Translations under genes and position numbers: made by a program
DNA from: DASYXT01 sp035934555
Lineage (GTDB): Bacteria > Verrucomicrobiota > Verrucomicrobiia > Limisphaerales > UBA8199
Assembly (NCBI GenBank): GCA_035934555.1
Contig: DASYXT010000121.1
Span: 1-64,000 of the forward strand
Direction of reading: 5' to 3'
DNA length: 64,000 nucleotides
The notes under the pieces: generated by a model
Seen by the model: the letters and a program-made list of their open reading frames with translations, nothing else
What the model was told of the DNA's origin: nothing
The model's database searches: none
Shown: piece by piece, positions 54,689-63,752 of the stretch
Position numbering within the stretch: the stretch's first letter is position 1
How the letters are laid out: every line of letters starts with the position of its first letter

Positions 54689-54718
54689 AGAGCGCGGACG
54701 AGACCGTCCGCGCTCCGC
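54689..54718. repeat. Family A-type perfect hairpin
   Basis: AGCGCGGACG (54691-54700), loop AGAC, CGTCCGCGCT (54705-54714). This is the most compact member of the family A repeats. It lies between the PEP-CTERM stop and the regulator start, on a common transcript if the two genes are co-transcribed, so it could attenuate or terminate transcription or protect the upstream mRNA end. Confidence 0.65.
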
Positions 54719-54756
54719 AAGGTGGGGTTGGTTATGATGAAAGTACGCCCGAGCGC

Positions 54757-55479
54757 TTATGCGTTGCGCCGGCGGAACATCAGCAAGGCCGCAGCACCTA
54801 AACCTGCCAAGGCTAAGGTCGTAGGCTCCGGGACTGCGATGCCATCCGCGCGCAGGATGAGGCGGCCTCCAGGGATAAACGGGGGAGCCCCACTGCCATC
54901 CGGAGCGAGTCCGTAGCTGAGCAGCCTGGCGGCGTCGAGATTATCCAAATTAAAGGTGTTTGGAGCGCTTCGATCCCAAAAGCTGCCAGTCGAGGTGGTG
55001 CTGGTATCGAGGACGAACGGATAGACATCGTTGGGTCCAAGACCGATAACATTGTTCATTAGAACCGAAACCAGAAATACGTCACCCACAGGCACCAGAA
55101 CCGGGGTGGTCAGATTAATGTGCTGAAGGTTGACTGCGCCGGCGACCGCAACCGGAGTAAAGGTCTGGGTATAAACCCGCGTTGCCCCGATAGCCGGATC
55201 GCCGACCGTGTAGATGGCTAGCGTAGCAGAGGTGATCCGGGTTGTCCCGTTGGACACAGTACCTACGGCAAAATCCACCCCGTTCAGGAGATTGGCGCCC
55301 GATATAGCCGTGAACTCATTTCCAAACCAATTGTCGAGCGGTTCCGTTCCGTCACTGGCGTTCGCAAGATAGTTTATGGTGTTATTGTCGATCTGGTAAG
55401 TGTGCTGTGCCTTCGCGCCAAAAGCCGCCAGTTGCAAGATAGTCGCGGTTGTTAGTAGTTTGGTCGTCAGTCCACGCAT
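54757..55479 (-). CDS. PEP-CTERM sorting-domain protein
   Basis: The 240-residue protein has a signal peptide (MRGLTTKLL to FGAKAQ), a beta-rich central region with Thr/Asn-rich strands, and a C-terminal sorting signal: VPEPTTLALAGLGAAALLMF followed by the basic RRRNA. PEP-CTERM proteins are processed by exosortase and usually released or anchored in exopolysaccharide. The exosortase gene is not in this window. The ATG at 55479 is supported by the upstream promoter and by the signal peptide. Confidence 0.92.
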   Translation of the reverse strand: MRGLTTKLLTTATILQLAAFGAKAQHTYQIDNNTINYLANASDGTEPLDNWFGNEFTAISGANLLNGVDFAVGTVSNGTTRITSATLAIYTVGDPAIGATRVYTQTFTPVAVAGAVNLQHINLTTPVLVPVGDVFLVSVLMNNVIGLGPNDVYPFVLDTSTTSTGSFWDRSAPNTFNLDNLDAARLLSYGLAPDGSGAPPFIPGGRLILRADGIAVPEPTTLALAGLGAAALLMFRRRNA

Positions 55480-55907
55480 AATAAGTCCCGTTCGATTAGT
55501 TGTATTCTTTGATGTCAGATTGTGCATTTTCCGAGGAGAAAGTCAATAATAAAAGTTGGCAAAATGCAGTTCCGTAGTCGTTTTATGCGTATTTCCGCTC
55601 GAGGGGGCGCAAATGCCTGTCCCGGTTACGGCCAGAATGCGCTCGTGCCGGTGCAAGCCGCTGCATTTCAACGCTGCGCAGAGTGTCGATGAAAGCACGG
55701 GGGCAGGATTTGCAAAATAGCTTGGTCGTCCCGGACGGCCAATCGTTGCAGGCGTTGAATTCACCCGGCCAATGCACCCAAACACCGAGCCAGGAAGAGG
55801 TGATTATAATTGCACCAGCGCCTCAGGGGCGTGACACACCTTTTTGCTTCTGCGCTTGAGTGGACTGTGCCAGCATCAGCAAATAAGTCGCGGAATCACC
55901 GAACCCT
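55480..55907. other. Divergent intergenic region with PEP-CTERM gene promoter
   Basis: This 428-bp gap separates the PEP-CTERM (minus) and GH127 (plus) genes. A promoter for the former lies at 55517-55546. A minus frame at 55543-55785 overlaps that promoter and has no protein-like features. No other element is recognised. Confidence 0.5.
55517..55546 (-). promoter_or_regulatory. Promoter of the PEP-CTERM gene, similar to the pseudopilin promoters
   Basis: On the minus strand TTGACT (55546-55541), an 18-nt spacer ending AAAATGCA, and CAATCT (55522-55517). The TTGACW box, spacer length and AATGCA before the -10 match pseudopilin promoter copy 2. The ATG at 55479 is 37 nt downstream. Confidence 0.45.
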
Positions 55908-57803
55908 ATGATCCTTTTCCGAGCTTTTCTCGGCCTGGCCGTGACCGCAGGCTCAGTGGCTGCGGCCTTGACTACGTTGCCGGATGTAGTTCGTTGCGTC
56001 ATCCCGGACCGCCAGGCTTTTGAAGAACCGAGCCGGGTCCACCTCACAGGCTGGCTGGGCTCACGCATCGATGCCAATGAACAGAACCGGTTGGTGCTGC
56101 TGGACACCGGTCGGTTGCTGGAAGGATATCGGAAGCGGCCAGGGCGGCAGGCCTGGGATGGCGAGCATGTGGGCAAGTGGCTGCACGCGGCCACCTTGGC
56201 CTGGGTCTATACTGGGGATGCGTCGCTTCGTCGGAAACTCGATGATACCGCCCGTGAACTGGCCAAGTGCCAATTGCCTGATGGCTACCTCGGCACGTAC
56301 CTGGACAAGGACCGCTGGACGGAGTGGGACGTGTGGGCGCACAAGTACAATCTCATTGGCCTGCTGACCTACATTCGCTACACGGGGAATCGCGAGTTGC
56401 TGCCGACCTGCCGGCGCATGGGGGATCTGCTCTGCCGCACTTTTGGGGATGAACCGGGCAAGCGTGACATCATCAAAGCCGGGTGGCATGTGGGCATGGC
56501 GCCGACCAGCGTGCTCGAGCCGATGGTCCTGTTATACCGGATGACCGGCGAGCAACGATACCTCGATTTCTGCAAGTACATTCTGCGCGCCTGGGAACAA
56601 CCGGATGGGCCGCATATCATTTCACGTCTGCTGACGGTCAAACGCGTGGATAAGGTTGGCAATGGCAAGGCTTACGAGATGCTTTCCTGTCTCAACGGCG
56701 CGCTGGAGTACTACCGGACGGTGGGCGACCCCAAAATCCTCGAGGCCTGCCTGAACGCCTGGCAGGACATCGTGGACCATCGGCTCTATATCACCGGCGC
56801 CGCCAGTTACGGCGAGGTGTTCCACGACAACTATGACCTGCCGAATGTGGCCAATGTCGGCGAGACGTGTGTCACGGTCACCTGGGAGCAGTTCAACGCG
56901 CAGTTGCTTCGGCTAACGGGCCAGGCGCGTTTCGCCGAGCAGTTGGAGCATGTCGTGCTCAACCAGTTGTTCGGTGCGCAAAAATGCGACGGCACCGCGT
57001 GGGGCTATTATGTGCAGATGGAAGGAAGCAAGCCGTATAGCTCGAATCTCGACGGGCACTGCTGTTTGTCCAGCGGTCCCCGTGGCGTGGCGCTGCTGCC
57101 GAGCTTCGCTCTGTCCACCGACAACGAGGGTGTGGTGGTGAACCTGTATGAGCCTGGCCGAGCCAAGTTGCGGCTCCGGGACAGGCGCAGCATCCGGCTG
57201 AGCATCGCAACGCGGTATCCGCAGGACGGCTCAGTACGCATTGGTATTGAACCGCAGCATGCCGGCACGTTCACAATCAAGTTTCGCGTGCCGGCGTGGT
57301 GCGCGCATGCCACATGCGAAGTGAATGGCACTGCTTCGAATATGGCGCCGGGCAGCGATGGGTATGTCGCCCTCAAACGCCGCTGGCGGAGCGGGGATGT
57401 GATTCAATTGGAGTTCAAGCTCGAGCCGCGGCTGGTCTTAGGCGATCACCTTAACGCTGGCAAAGCCGCGCTGCAGTACGGGCCGCTCGTCCTTGCCGCG
57501 GATGACTCCCTGCTGGAACCTGGACAAGAGCTGTCGCTCATTGAATTGGGCTCAACGAATGTTGTCGCGTTGGGTGTCAATCCAGAGCCGGCGCCGGAAG
57601 CCTTCAAGACCTGGTCCGGAGCGCAGGTCTATTCAATTAAGGCAACATTGCGGCGGGACTGGGGAGGCTTGAAAGCGGGCGCGCCTTTTCCGGTGCGGCT
57701 GAGGGCCTTCGCGGATGCCGGCAGTGCGGGGGGGCACTATTGCGTGTGGCTTCCGATTGCGAATGGCGGTGAACCGGCTGGAATCCGGGGAATTCAGAAT
57801 TGA
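55908..57803 (+). CDS. GH127 beta-L-arabinofuranosidase family protein (exported)
   Basis: The 631-residue protein has an N-terminal hydrophobic leader (MILFRAFLGLAVTAGSVAAA). It matches the DUF1680/GH127 fold: an alpha/alpha barrel (GEHVGKWLHAATLAW, LPDGYLGTY) then beta domains. Compared with Bifidobacterium HypBA1, Glu303 corresponds to the acid/base Glu322, Glu319-x-Cys321 to Glu338-x-Cys340, and Cys385-Cys386 (GHCCLSSGPRG) to the Cys417-Cys418 pair with the nucleophile. All zinc/thiolate residues are thus present with the same 16-residue spacing between the first two Glu. It likely releases arabinose or a similar sugar from plant glycans or glycoproteins. Confidence 0.9.
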   Translation: MILFRAFLGLAVTAGSVAAALTTLPDVVRCVIPDRQAFEEPSRVHLTGWLGSRIDANEQNRLVLLDTGRLLEGYRKRPGRQAWDGEHVGKWLHAATLAWVYTGDASLRRKLDDTARELAKCQLPDGYLGTYLDKDRWTEWDVWAHKYNLIGLLTYIRYTGNRELLPTCRRMGDLLCRTFGDEPGKRDIIKAGWHVGMAPTSVLEPMVLLYRMTGEQRYLDFCKYILRAWEQPDGPHIISRLLTVKRVDKVGNGKAYEMLSCLNGALEYYRTVGDPKILEACLNAWQDIVDHRLYITGAASYGEVFHDNYDLPNVANVGETCVTVTWEQFNAQLLRLTGQARFAEQLEHVVLNQLFGAQKCDGTAWGYYVQMEGSKPYSSNLDGHCCLSSGPRGVALLPSFALSTDNEGVVVNLYEPGRAKLRLRDRRSIRLSIATRYPQDGSVRIGIEPQHAGTFTIKFRVPAWCAHATCEVNGTASNMAPGSDGYVALKRRWRSGDVIQLEFKLEPRLVLGDHLNAGKAALQYGPLVLAADDSLLEPGQELSLIELGSTNVVALGVNPEPAPEAFKTWSGAQVYSIKATLRRDWGGLKAGAPFPVRLRAFADAGSAGGHYCVWLPIANGGEPAGIRGIQN

Positions 57804-57815
57804 GTAGCGACGAAT

Positions 57816-57875
57816 TTAACCACAGAAATTAGATGTTCATCGGCGTCTTCTCATCTTTGTGCACTTTGTGGTTAA
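57816..57875. repeat. Inverted repeat supplying the C-terminus of the activase gene
   Basis: TTAACCACA (57816-57824) and TGTGGTTAA (57867-57875) are exact inverse copies bounding a 60-bp unit. Read on the minus strand it encodes NHKVHKDEKTPMNI and the stop codon of the BadF/HgdC-type protein. The unit looks like a dispersed repeat that has been captured as coding sequence. Confidence 0.55.
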
Positions 57876-60800
57876 GCCCGTTCCGCACCTTGGGCCTTCT
57901 TCGTGCGAAGCGCTCGTGAACTTCGAAGGCAAAGTTATCGAGAATTTCCGAATTAATCGGGTCGCCGTTAAACGAGAGGGTGAGGCTCAATAACCTTTCC
58001 CGCTCCGCGAGGTGGTGGAACTGCGCCTCGGCGATCTTCGTGGGCATGCATTCCAAAGGGCCGACACTGATGACGGCATCGAGCTGGCCGTCTCGCCAGC
58101 CTGCCAATGCGCCACCCACCGTCAGGATCGCTTCACCATAAAGGTCAGGGCTGACGAACGGCGCGGCGGTTGAGAGCGTTTCGGCAATCCCGAGCGGGAC
58201 CGGCCATCCGAGAGGCCTGCCGATGGCACCCTGGCAAAGCGCTTCGATGCGGTGTTGAATGGCTGCGCTTAAGCCCTTCGCGAGCCGGTTCCGGCCTGGG
58301 GCTTGCCGCTGGAGATACCCGCAGTAGGCAATCCATTCGGATTGGGGTGCCAACCGCACACGCAAACCGCGCGCTTCAAGTTTTTCGGCCAGGAAATCGT
58401 TCGCAAAAGGCACCGCGCGCACATAAATCTCGCCGGTAAGTTCCACCAGAGGCTTAGGTTCGGCGCCGCGAAGTTCAGCGAAGGCGCAGCCCGCTCGTTG
58501 AAGCAGTTCCCGAATCCCAAACAGGTCACCGCTCGCCACTTGCCACAGCGCAGCCGCCAGGGACAGACGGCCGCGGCCGGCAGTTTCGAGCAGAGCGAGC
58601 AATGCGCCAAAAAACTCGGAATAGAGGCTCGACGCGCCGCCCGGACGATGCTCGGTGGGGCGGGTATCGAGCAGAGCCTGCATGAGCAGGTCCGTGCCGA
58701 GAATGCCGGTTAGCATGAGGATCTCGGTGCCTGCGGGCAGATCATCGAAGTAGCCGGTATCCTTGGGCGACCAGATGCGGAGGCGGTCCTGCCAGCCGAG
58801 GCGTTCGAGCACGATCTGGTTGAGCAAATTGTACACGCCGAACCGGCACGGGCCGTCGGTACTGGGCATGACATAAACGAAGCGCTGGCCCGGGCTGGCG
58901 CGCTGCAACCGCTGCAGCAGCGAGCCGAGAGTTAAAGGCATCGGCAGGCATTCTTTGCCGGAAGTGTACCGCCGGCCCAGTTGAAGCGTTTCCTCGTTGG
59001 GCAGCGGCAACGCTTCGGCGTTCAGACCGGCCCCGCGAAAGACCACGGCCACAGCCTCGGAGGCGTGGCCCAACGCCGGCACGAGCAGCCGTTCAGTAGC
59101 CCCATTGACTCGGCCGATATCGCGTAAGCGGAGATTGGCGAAAGCGAGTTTGCTGAAATCAGTTATCGAGAGGAGCGTGGGATTGGCTGCATAAAGCGAC
59201 CCCTCACCCCGGCCCTCTCCCCTTCCGAAGGGGAGAGGGAGAGTTCTCGCCAGACTGGGGTCTAGAGTATGCGACGAACTGTTCTGTAAGCCGTTCGAAG
59301 CTGGCGCGGCGCGGCGTTCCTCCTCGACGCAATGGAGGAATGCTTCCAATCGTGTTTTGGTCCCGGCATCGCCGGAGTGGCCGTCGGTTTCAATGATGGC
59401 AAAAGGCTTGCCCTGCATGATGTAGCTCGCGAAATGCAGATTAAAGCTGTCCGGCCCGCAGGAGTAGTTGGTGCAATACAGCGCATAAACACCAGGGGTG
59501 CGCCGCACCTGGTGGGCGGCACGCAACAGGCTTTGGCCGTAAGCCCAGTACATATCGCCAAAATGGGGAGTCTCGGGCGAGAGCGGATAACAATCGGCCG
59601 GGACTGCCACCGCGCCTTGTTCGCGCAACAACGCGGGGACATTGGAATTGAGGATGCGATTGTAAATTGTATAGCTGCGCCCCAGCACCACGACGGGGAT
59701 GAGTTGCTTGGTTTGGCAAAAATCAAGCGCCTCGCGGCCGATGCGCTCGCAGCCGGCGTCAAACTGTTGCTGCAGCCTTAGTCCGGCCTGGTAGGCGGCA
59801 TGTGCTTGGGTCTCGCCCAAACCGAGACTTTGGCCCAACGCGCGGCAGCTTTGGAGAAATTCACGCGAAGCAAAACCACCAGGTCCGAAATCGATGCGGG
59901 GGGCGAGCAATTTGATCCCGGGTTTGCGAGCGACGGCATCTTTTACCAGGTCCGGTCCGGCCTGGACAATCGGACAAACAACGGCGCAACTCTGGCTTTG
60001 GGACTGCGGCAGGCTGCGGACCATGGGCGCCAGGAGCCAGGGCGCGCCGGTCTCCACCATCGCTTCGACCAAGCCGTGGAATAGTTGCATCGGCGCACAG
60101 AAAGGGACATTGGCGCACTGGATGCCGCGTTTGAGTGTGGCTTGTTCGGCGCCGGAAACCAGTTCGAGGTCCAGCCCTGCTTCATGCAGATAACCAGCAA
60201 AAAACGGGAACAAACCTTTGAGCATGAACTCATCGGCCAGGGCGACGCGCGGAAATCCCCGAGCCGTCCGCAGCGGAGCGAGCAATTGTGCCATCAGTTC
60301 ATCACGCTGGCGGAACGGGTCAGGCGCACGATCGGGCAGCTTTCGCTTGCGGGTCGCTTTATCGTGAAGGGCGCACCCGCCGCCCCAGGTGAAGAGGGAG
60401 TGCTGCCGGTTGACAACTGTGCGGAGCCGCTCGATTCGGCAATGGTTTCCCGCGCCACCGCAACCACGATTTGACCCGCACGCGAAGGTGTCCTTCTGTT
60501 CGACTTTCGCGCCAAGAAACAGTTCGAGGTCCACCGCAGGTGCACTGGGTTTGTGGGGTTCGCTTGCACGCAATTCCCTGCCGGCCAACAGCGCGATACC
60601 CAGCGCGCCGACCATCCCCGGGTTGGGCGGCACAAAAACGTCGCTGCCGGTTTGGCGCGCCACGGCCGCCGCCAGCGCGTCGGCGGAAAACGGCATACCC
60701 TGGCAGAAAATGAACTTTCCCAGCGAGCGATTTCCCTTAACGCGGTTGAGGTAGTTCTTGATGATGGAATCATAGAGACCTGAGATGATAGCGGATGATT

Positions 60801-62349
60801 CCGTGCCGGCGGCAACGCTCTCATCAATGACCTCCGCCATAAACACTGAACAATGTTGACCGAGGGAAACGCCGGCCGGGGCGGCGAGCGCGGCCTGGGC
60901 CAGGTGGCGGATATCGGTAATACCGGAGAATTTGCGCCCCTGCTCTTCGATGAACGAGCCGGTGCCGGCGCTGCAGGCTTCATTCATCGCCGAATCAATG
61001 ATGCGGCCCTCGGTCAGCCGGATGTACTTCGCATCCTGCCCGCCGATCTCGAATATCGTGTCCACCCGCGGCTCGTAATGGAGGGCGCCGGTGGCATGGG
61101 CAACGATTTCATTGACGACGAACACCGCGTTGGGGCCGTAACAGGAAGTCAACAACGAGCCGGCGATCTCGCGACCACTGCCGGTGACACCAAAGCCTGC
61201 GACTGGGAACTTTGCAGCTTTGCTGGTTGTGAAGTTGCGAAGCAGGTCCTGGGCGGCGCCGACCGGGTCGCCCAGAGTTTGGCGATAGCCTTCCCACAGG
61301 ATTTCAAGAGAGGCGGCATCCAGCGCAAGCAGCTTGGAACCCGTCGAGCCGATATCGAACCCCAGCATAACGCGCCGGGTTTCGCCATTGATCGCGGCCC
61401 AGGGTTGCGCGGGAAAGCGGCGCACCTTCGGCAGTGAATCCTGCAATGACGGAAGCCGTTCAAGATTCAGCGGGCGTGGGGCCAACAGCAATTGGCTCAG
61501 TTCGGGCACCGGCGCGGGCGCATCGGCGGCCAGCAAAGCGCAACCGATGGCTTCGAGACAGAGCGAGGTGGGCGGTGCGAAAGGGAGCAATTCCATGCCT
61601 TGCCTGGCCAAGGCTTGAGCGAACACCCGTTGGACACGTTGGGAGCGACTGACTCCGCCGGCCAGGCGCACCTTGCCCGGGCTGCGGCCAGGGCGCAGCA
61701 GCACCAGAATGTTTTCGCAAACGGCGTCAAACAGGCCGGCTAAAATCCGGGCCCGGTCTTCGCCTTTATTTGCCAGGTGCGTCATATCGGTCTTGAGGAT
61801 GACGGGGCAGCGGCCGGACAGTGGCGCAGGGTCGGGCACCTCGGCGCATAAGAGGCTGGCTTGTTCGACCGTAAGCGAAAACCTCTCAACCAGTTGCCGC
61901 AGGAAATTGCCAGTGCCTTGCGAGCAGCGGCTGTTTTCACGAAAAACCGTCAGGTCCGTGCCGCGCAATTCCAGGACGGAGAAGCCGTGACTGCCGATAT
62001 TGATGAGTGTGGCAGGCTGATCACCGAATAAGAACCGGTAGCCGCGGGATTGCGCTTGTTTGGTCGGTATGCGGGACAGATTGACCTGGGTGGAAAACCG
62101 GCCGCTGACGCGCGCGCCGGATACCGAACTCCAATCCCAACGAGCCAGGGCTTCCAGGAGTTTTGGGCGTGGGGTATTGCCGTGTTCGAGAACCTCTGAA
62201 CGGCCGATGCGAAGACCCTGCGGTTCGCGCCAGAGTTCGACCAGCTTGATGGTCTCAGCGCCGATGTCGATGCCGAGAAAGCGGCCGATGCCCCGACCGC
62301 CGGCTGCCCGGGCGCCTGTGCCCGGAATTCGATGGAGTGCTTCGTTCAT
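57829..62349 (-). CDS. Giant BadF/BadG/HgdC-type CoA-dehydratase activase fusion
   Basis: From the ATG at 62349, preceded by GGTGGGAG, the protein has 1506 residues. Two ASKHA-type ATPase domains come first: FLGIDIGAETIKLVEL (near 25) and MLGFDIGSTGSKLLAL (from 328), the second with EIGGQDAKYIRL and the cluster Cys459 in NEACSAGTG. A Cys-rich segment near residue 625 (FACGSNRGCGGAGNHC) and a long DUF2229/HgdB-like half follow. Such fusions are found in anaerobes and many other bacteria; they activate 2-hydroxyacyl-CoA dehydratase-type enzymes by ATP-driven electron transfer, but the role here is unknown. Two repeat-derived insertions are noted as findings. Confidence 0.85.
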   Translation of the reverse strand: MNEALHRIPGTGARAAGGRGIGRFLGIDIGAETIKLVELWREPQGLRIGRSEVLEHGNTPRPKLLEALARWDWSSVSGARVSGRFSTQVNLSRIPTKQAQSRGYRFLFGDQPATLINIGSHGFSVLELRGTDLTVFRENSRCSQGTGNFLRQLVERFSLTVEQASLLCAEVPDPAPLSGRCPVILKTDMTHLANKGEDRARILAGLFDAVCENILVLLRPGRSPGKVRLAGGVSRSQRVQRVFAQALARQGMELLPFAPPTSLCLEAIGCALLAADAPAPVPELSQLLLAPRPLNLERLPSLQDSLPKVRRFPAQPWAAINGETRRVMLGFDIGSTGSKLLALDAASLEILWEGYRQTLGDPVGAAQDLLRNFTTSKAAKFPVAGFGVTGSGREIAGSLLTSCYGPNAVFVVNEIVAHATGALHYEPRVDTIFEIGGQDAKYIRLTEGRIIDSAMNEACSAGTGSFIEEQGRKFSGITDIRHLAQAALAAPAGVSLGQHCSVFMAEVIDESVAAGTESSAIISGLYDSIIKNYLNRVKGNRSLGKFIFCQGMPFSADALAAAVARQTGSDVFVPPNPGMVGALGIALLAGRELRASEPHKPSAPAVDLELFLGAKVEQKDTFACGSNRGCGGAGNHCRIERLRTVVNRQHSLFTWGGGCALHDKATRKRKLPDRAPDPFRQRDELMAQLLAPLRTARGFPRVALADEFMLKGLFPFFAGYLHEAGLDLELVSGAEQATLKRGIQCANVPFCAPMQLFHGLVEAMVETGAPWLLAPMVRSLPQSQSQSCAVVCPIVQAGPDLVKDAVARKPGIKLLAPRIDFGPGGFASREFLQSCRALGQSLGLGETQAHAAYQAGLRLQQQFDAGCERIGREALDFCQTKQLIPVVVLGRSYTIYNRILNSNVPALLREQGAVAVPADCYPLSPETPHFGDMYWAYGQSLLRAAHQVRRTPGVYALYCTNYSCGPDSFNLHFASYIMQGKPFAIIETDGHSGDAGTKTRLEAFLHCVEEERRAAPASNGLQNSSSHTLDPSLARTLPLPFGRGEGRGEGSLYAANPTLLSITDFSKLAFANLRLRDIGRVNGATERLLVPALGHASEAVAVVFRGAGLNAEALPLPNEETLQLGRRYTSGKECLPMPLTLGSLLQRLQRASPGQRFVYVMPSTDGPCRFGVYNLLNQIVLERLGWQDRLRIWSPKDTGYFDDLPAGTEILMLTGILGTDLLMQALLDTRPTEHRPGGASSLYSEFFGALLALLETAGRGRLSLAAALWQVASGDLFGIRELLQRAGCAFAELRGAEPKPLVELTGEIYVRAVPFANDFLAEKLEARGLRVRLAPQSEWIAYCGYLQRQAPGRNRLAKGLSAAIQHRIEALCQGAIGRPLGWPVPLGIAETLSTAAPFVSPDLYGEAILTVGGALAGWRDGQLDAVISVGPLECMPTKIAEAQFHHLAERERLLSLTLSFNGDPINSEILDNFAFEVHERFARRRPKVRNGLNHKVHKDEKTPMNI
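59190..59262. repeat. In-frame palindromic repeat inside the activase gene
   Basis: CTCTCCCCTTC (59215-59225) and GAAGGGGAGAG (59227-59237) form a perfect palindrome within a repeat-like unit (CCCCTCACCCCGGCCCTCTC). Read in the minus frame it gives TLPLPFGRGEGRGEGSLYA, a composition unlike the flanking protein. It probably inserted without breaking the frame. Confidence 0.55.
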
Positions 62350-62491
62350 GCGGCTCCCACCTGCTGTACTGGCTGCCAACTTGCCCGGACTCATTCTCCA
62401 CAACTCGGCGTGTAAAGCAATGTCAACCTCGTGCATGCCTTCAGTGTTACTACCGGTAGAACACGGAGCGTTAATCGAAAAAAATGTGAGG

Positions 62492-63736
62492 TTATCGAAA
62501 AAGGATGCGCTGATGGGCGGTCCAGGAATCCCAGTGGCCGAAGCGGTCGTTGGGAACTTCGGCATCGGCGGGGTAAATCAGGTAGGCGGCGTTGTGGGAA
62601 TAAGCCCAGGCGTAAATCAGTTTGCTGCGCGCAAAGACCTTGCGGACATGCTGGCTGGTGCCCGGGTCGTTGATGATGGGATCGCCCTGCTCGGTGAAAC
62701 CGACGCAGACTACCAGATGCCCGTTGGGGCCGGGGCCTTTGCCGCGGAGGCGGTCGTAGCACACAGATAATCCGACGGGCAGGCCGGCGGCGATCCATTG
62801 CTCGAGTTCAGAGACATCGGACATGCGCGTGACATAGGCGCGGATGCGTGGGAACGAGCCGGGATAGGCCATGTTGAACGGCCAGTTGCCAGTGCCTTTC
62901 CATTGCGAATCATAAACGGCCTCAGCAACTTCGGGGACATCATGGTCGAGGTCGGGGCGATGGAGGACACCCGCCCAGTAGGTCATGAGCATTGAAACGG
63001 TTGTCGGGCTGCAAAGAACCTTGCCGTTTGGATAAGCCATTTGGCTGCGTTCGGGCACCGAGATGGTCTGGCCCCAGGCCATGCGGTCGGGTGGCATCGC
63101 CGGAGGGCTCACGTTTGTATCTGTCAGAGAGAGGCCTAGGAATTTCAGGTCAGGTTTGATCAGATCATCGCCTCCCAGGGTGATGCGGACCTGGAGCCCT
63201 TCAGCGGGGTCTGTGAGTTTGAGTGTGTCGGTGGCGACGTTGCCGTCAGCGTCGGCCTGGTTGGCGACGCTTTGGCGCGGGTGCCGAGTTGGACTAGGGG
63301 ACCACTCGCCGAGGATGAAGAATTTTGTTGCGTGGTCCGGGTAAAACGCCCGGGCTTCCACTTTGAGGTAGGTGCCCGCGGGAGACTGAGCGTTCCAGGA
63401 GGCAATCAGCTCGTTCCAATGGATGCGCGGTTCGATGAGCGGTGAGGTGAGCACAAGCTCACCGACGCGTGAGCCGCGCCCACGTTCGAAGCCGCGGAAA
63501 TGGGTGAAGGCGATGAATTGTTCGCCGCGAGCGTCGCATGGCGCGGCGCCGCAAGGGTAAATGAGGCAAGCGCAGAATAGGAATGACGCGAGGAGATGGG
63601 GCGAACCGTGTTGTAGCCGCGCGCCAGCGCTTTGGACTGCGCCAGTCCTCTGGCGCTTATGTAACGGGAGGTTGGACTGATTGCGCCAGAGGGCTGGCGC
63701 AGTCCAAAACCTCGCGGCGTGACGGAGCTGGTTCAT
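62492..63736 (-). CDS. Exported C39-like cysteine peptidase family protein
   Basis: The ATG at 63736 gives 414 residues. A signal-like stretch (LLASFLFCACLIYPCGAAP) is about 45 residues in, so the N-terminus is unusual. A beta-rich domain comes first. The C-terminal peptidase_C39-like domain follows, with the catalytic Cys in VLCSPTTVSMLMTYW, His in NGHLVVCVGF and the likely partner in INDPGT. The first 45 residues are encoded by a family B palindromic repeat. It lies 16 bp after the rhomboid gene and 142 bp before the activase gene on the same strand. Confidence 0.82.
   Translation of the reverse strand: MNQLRHAARFWTAPALWRNQSNLPLHKRQRTGAVQSAGARLQHGSPHLLASFLFCACLIYPCGAAPCDARGEQFIAFTHFRGFERGRGSRVGELVLTSPLIEPRIHWNELIASWNAQSPAGTYLKVEARAFYPDHATKFFILGEWSPSPTRHPRQSVANQADADGNVATDTLKLTDPAEGLQVRITLGGDDLIKPDLKFLGLSLTDTNVSPPAMPPDRMAWGQTISVPERSQMAYPNGKVLCSPTTVSMLMTYWAGVLHRPDLDHDVPEVAEAVYDSQWKGTGNWPFNMAYPGSFPRIRAYVTRMSDVSELEQWIAAGLPVGLSVCYDRLRGKGPGPNGHLVVCVGFTEQGDPIINDPGTSQHVRKVFARSKLIYAWAYSHNAAYLIYPADAEVPNDRFGHWDSWTAHQRILFR
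63620..63718. repeat. Family B palindromic repeat inside the C39 gene 5' end
   Basis: TTTGGACTGCGCCAG (63631-63645) is exactly complementary to CTGGCGCAGTCCAAA (63694-63708). Outer sequence (GCGCCAGCGC, and CCTCGCGGC on the right) also matches the family B unit at 48410-48514. In the minus frame it is translated as part of the leader of the C39-like protein. Confidence 0.65.
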
Positions 63737-63752
63737 GGAGAGTGGCTTCGGT

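Noticed and set aside
55543..55785. 80-codon minus frame upstream of the PEP-CTERM gene
   Set aside because: It overlaps the -35 region of the likely promoter and has no ribosome binding site or recognisable sequence.
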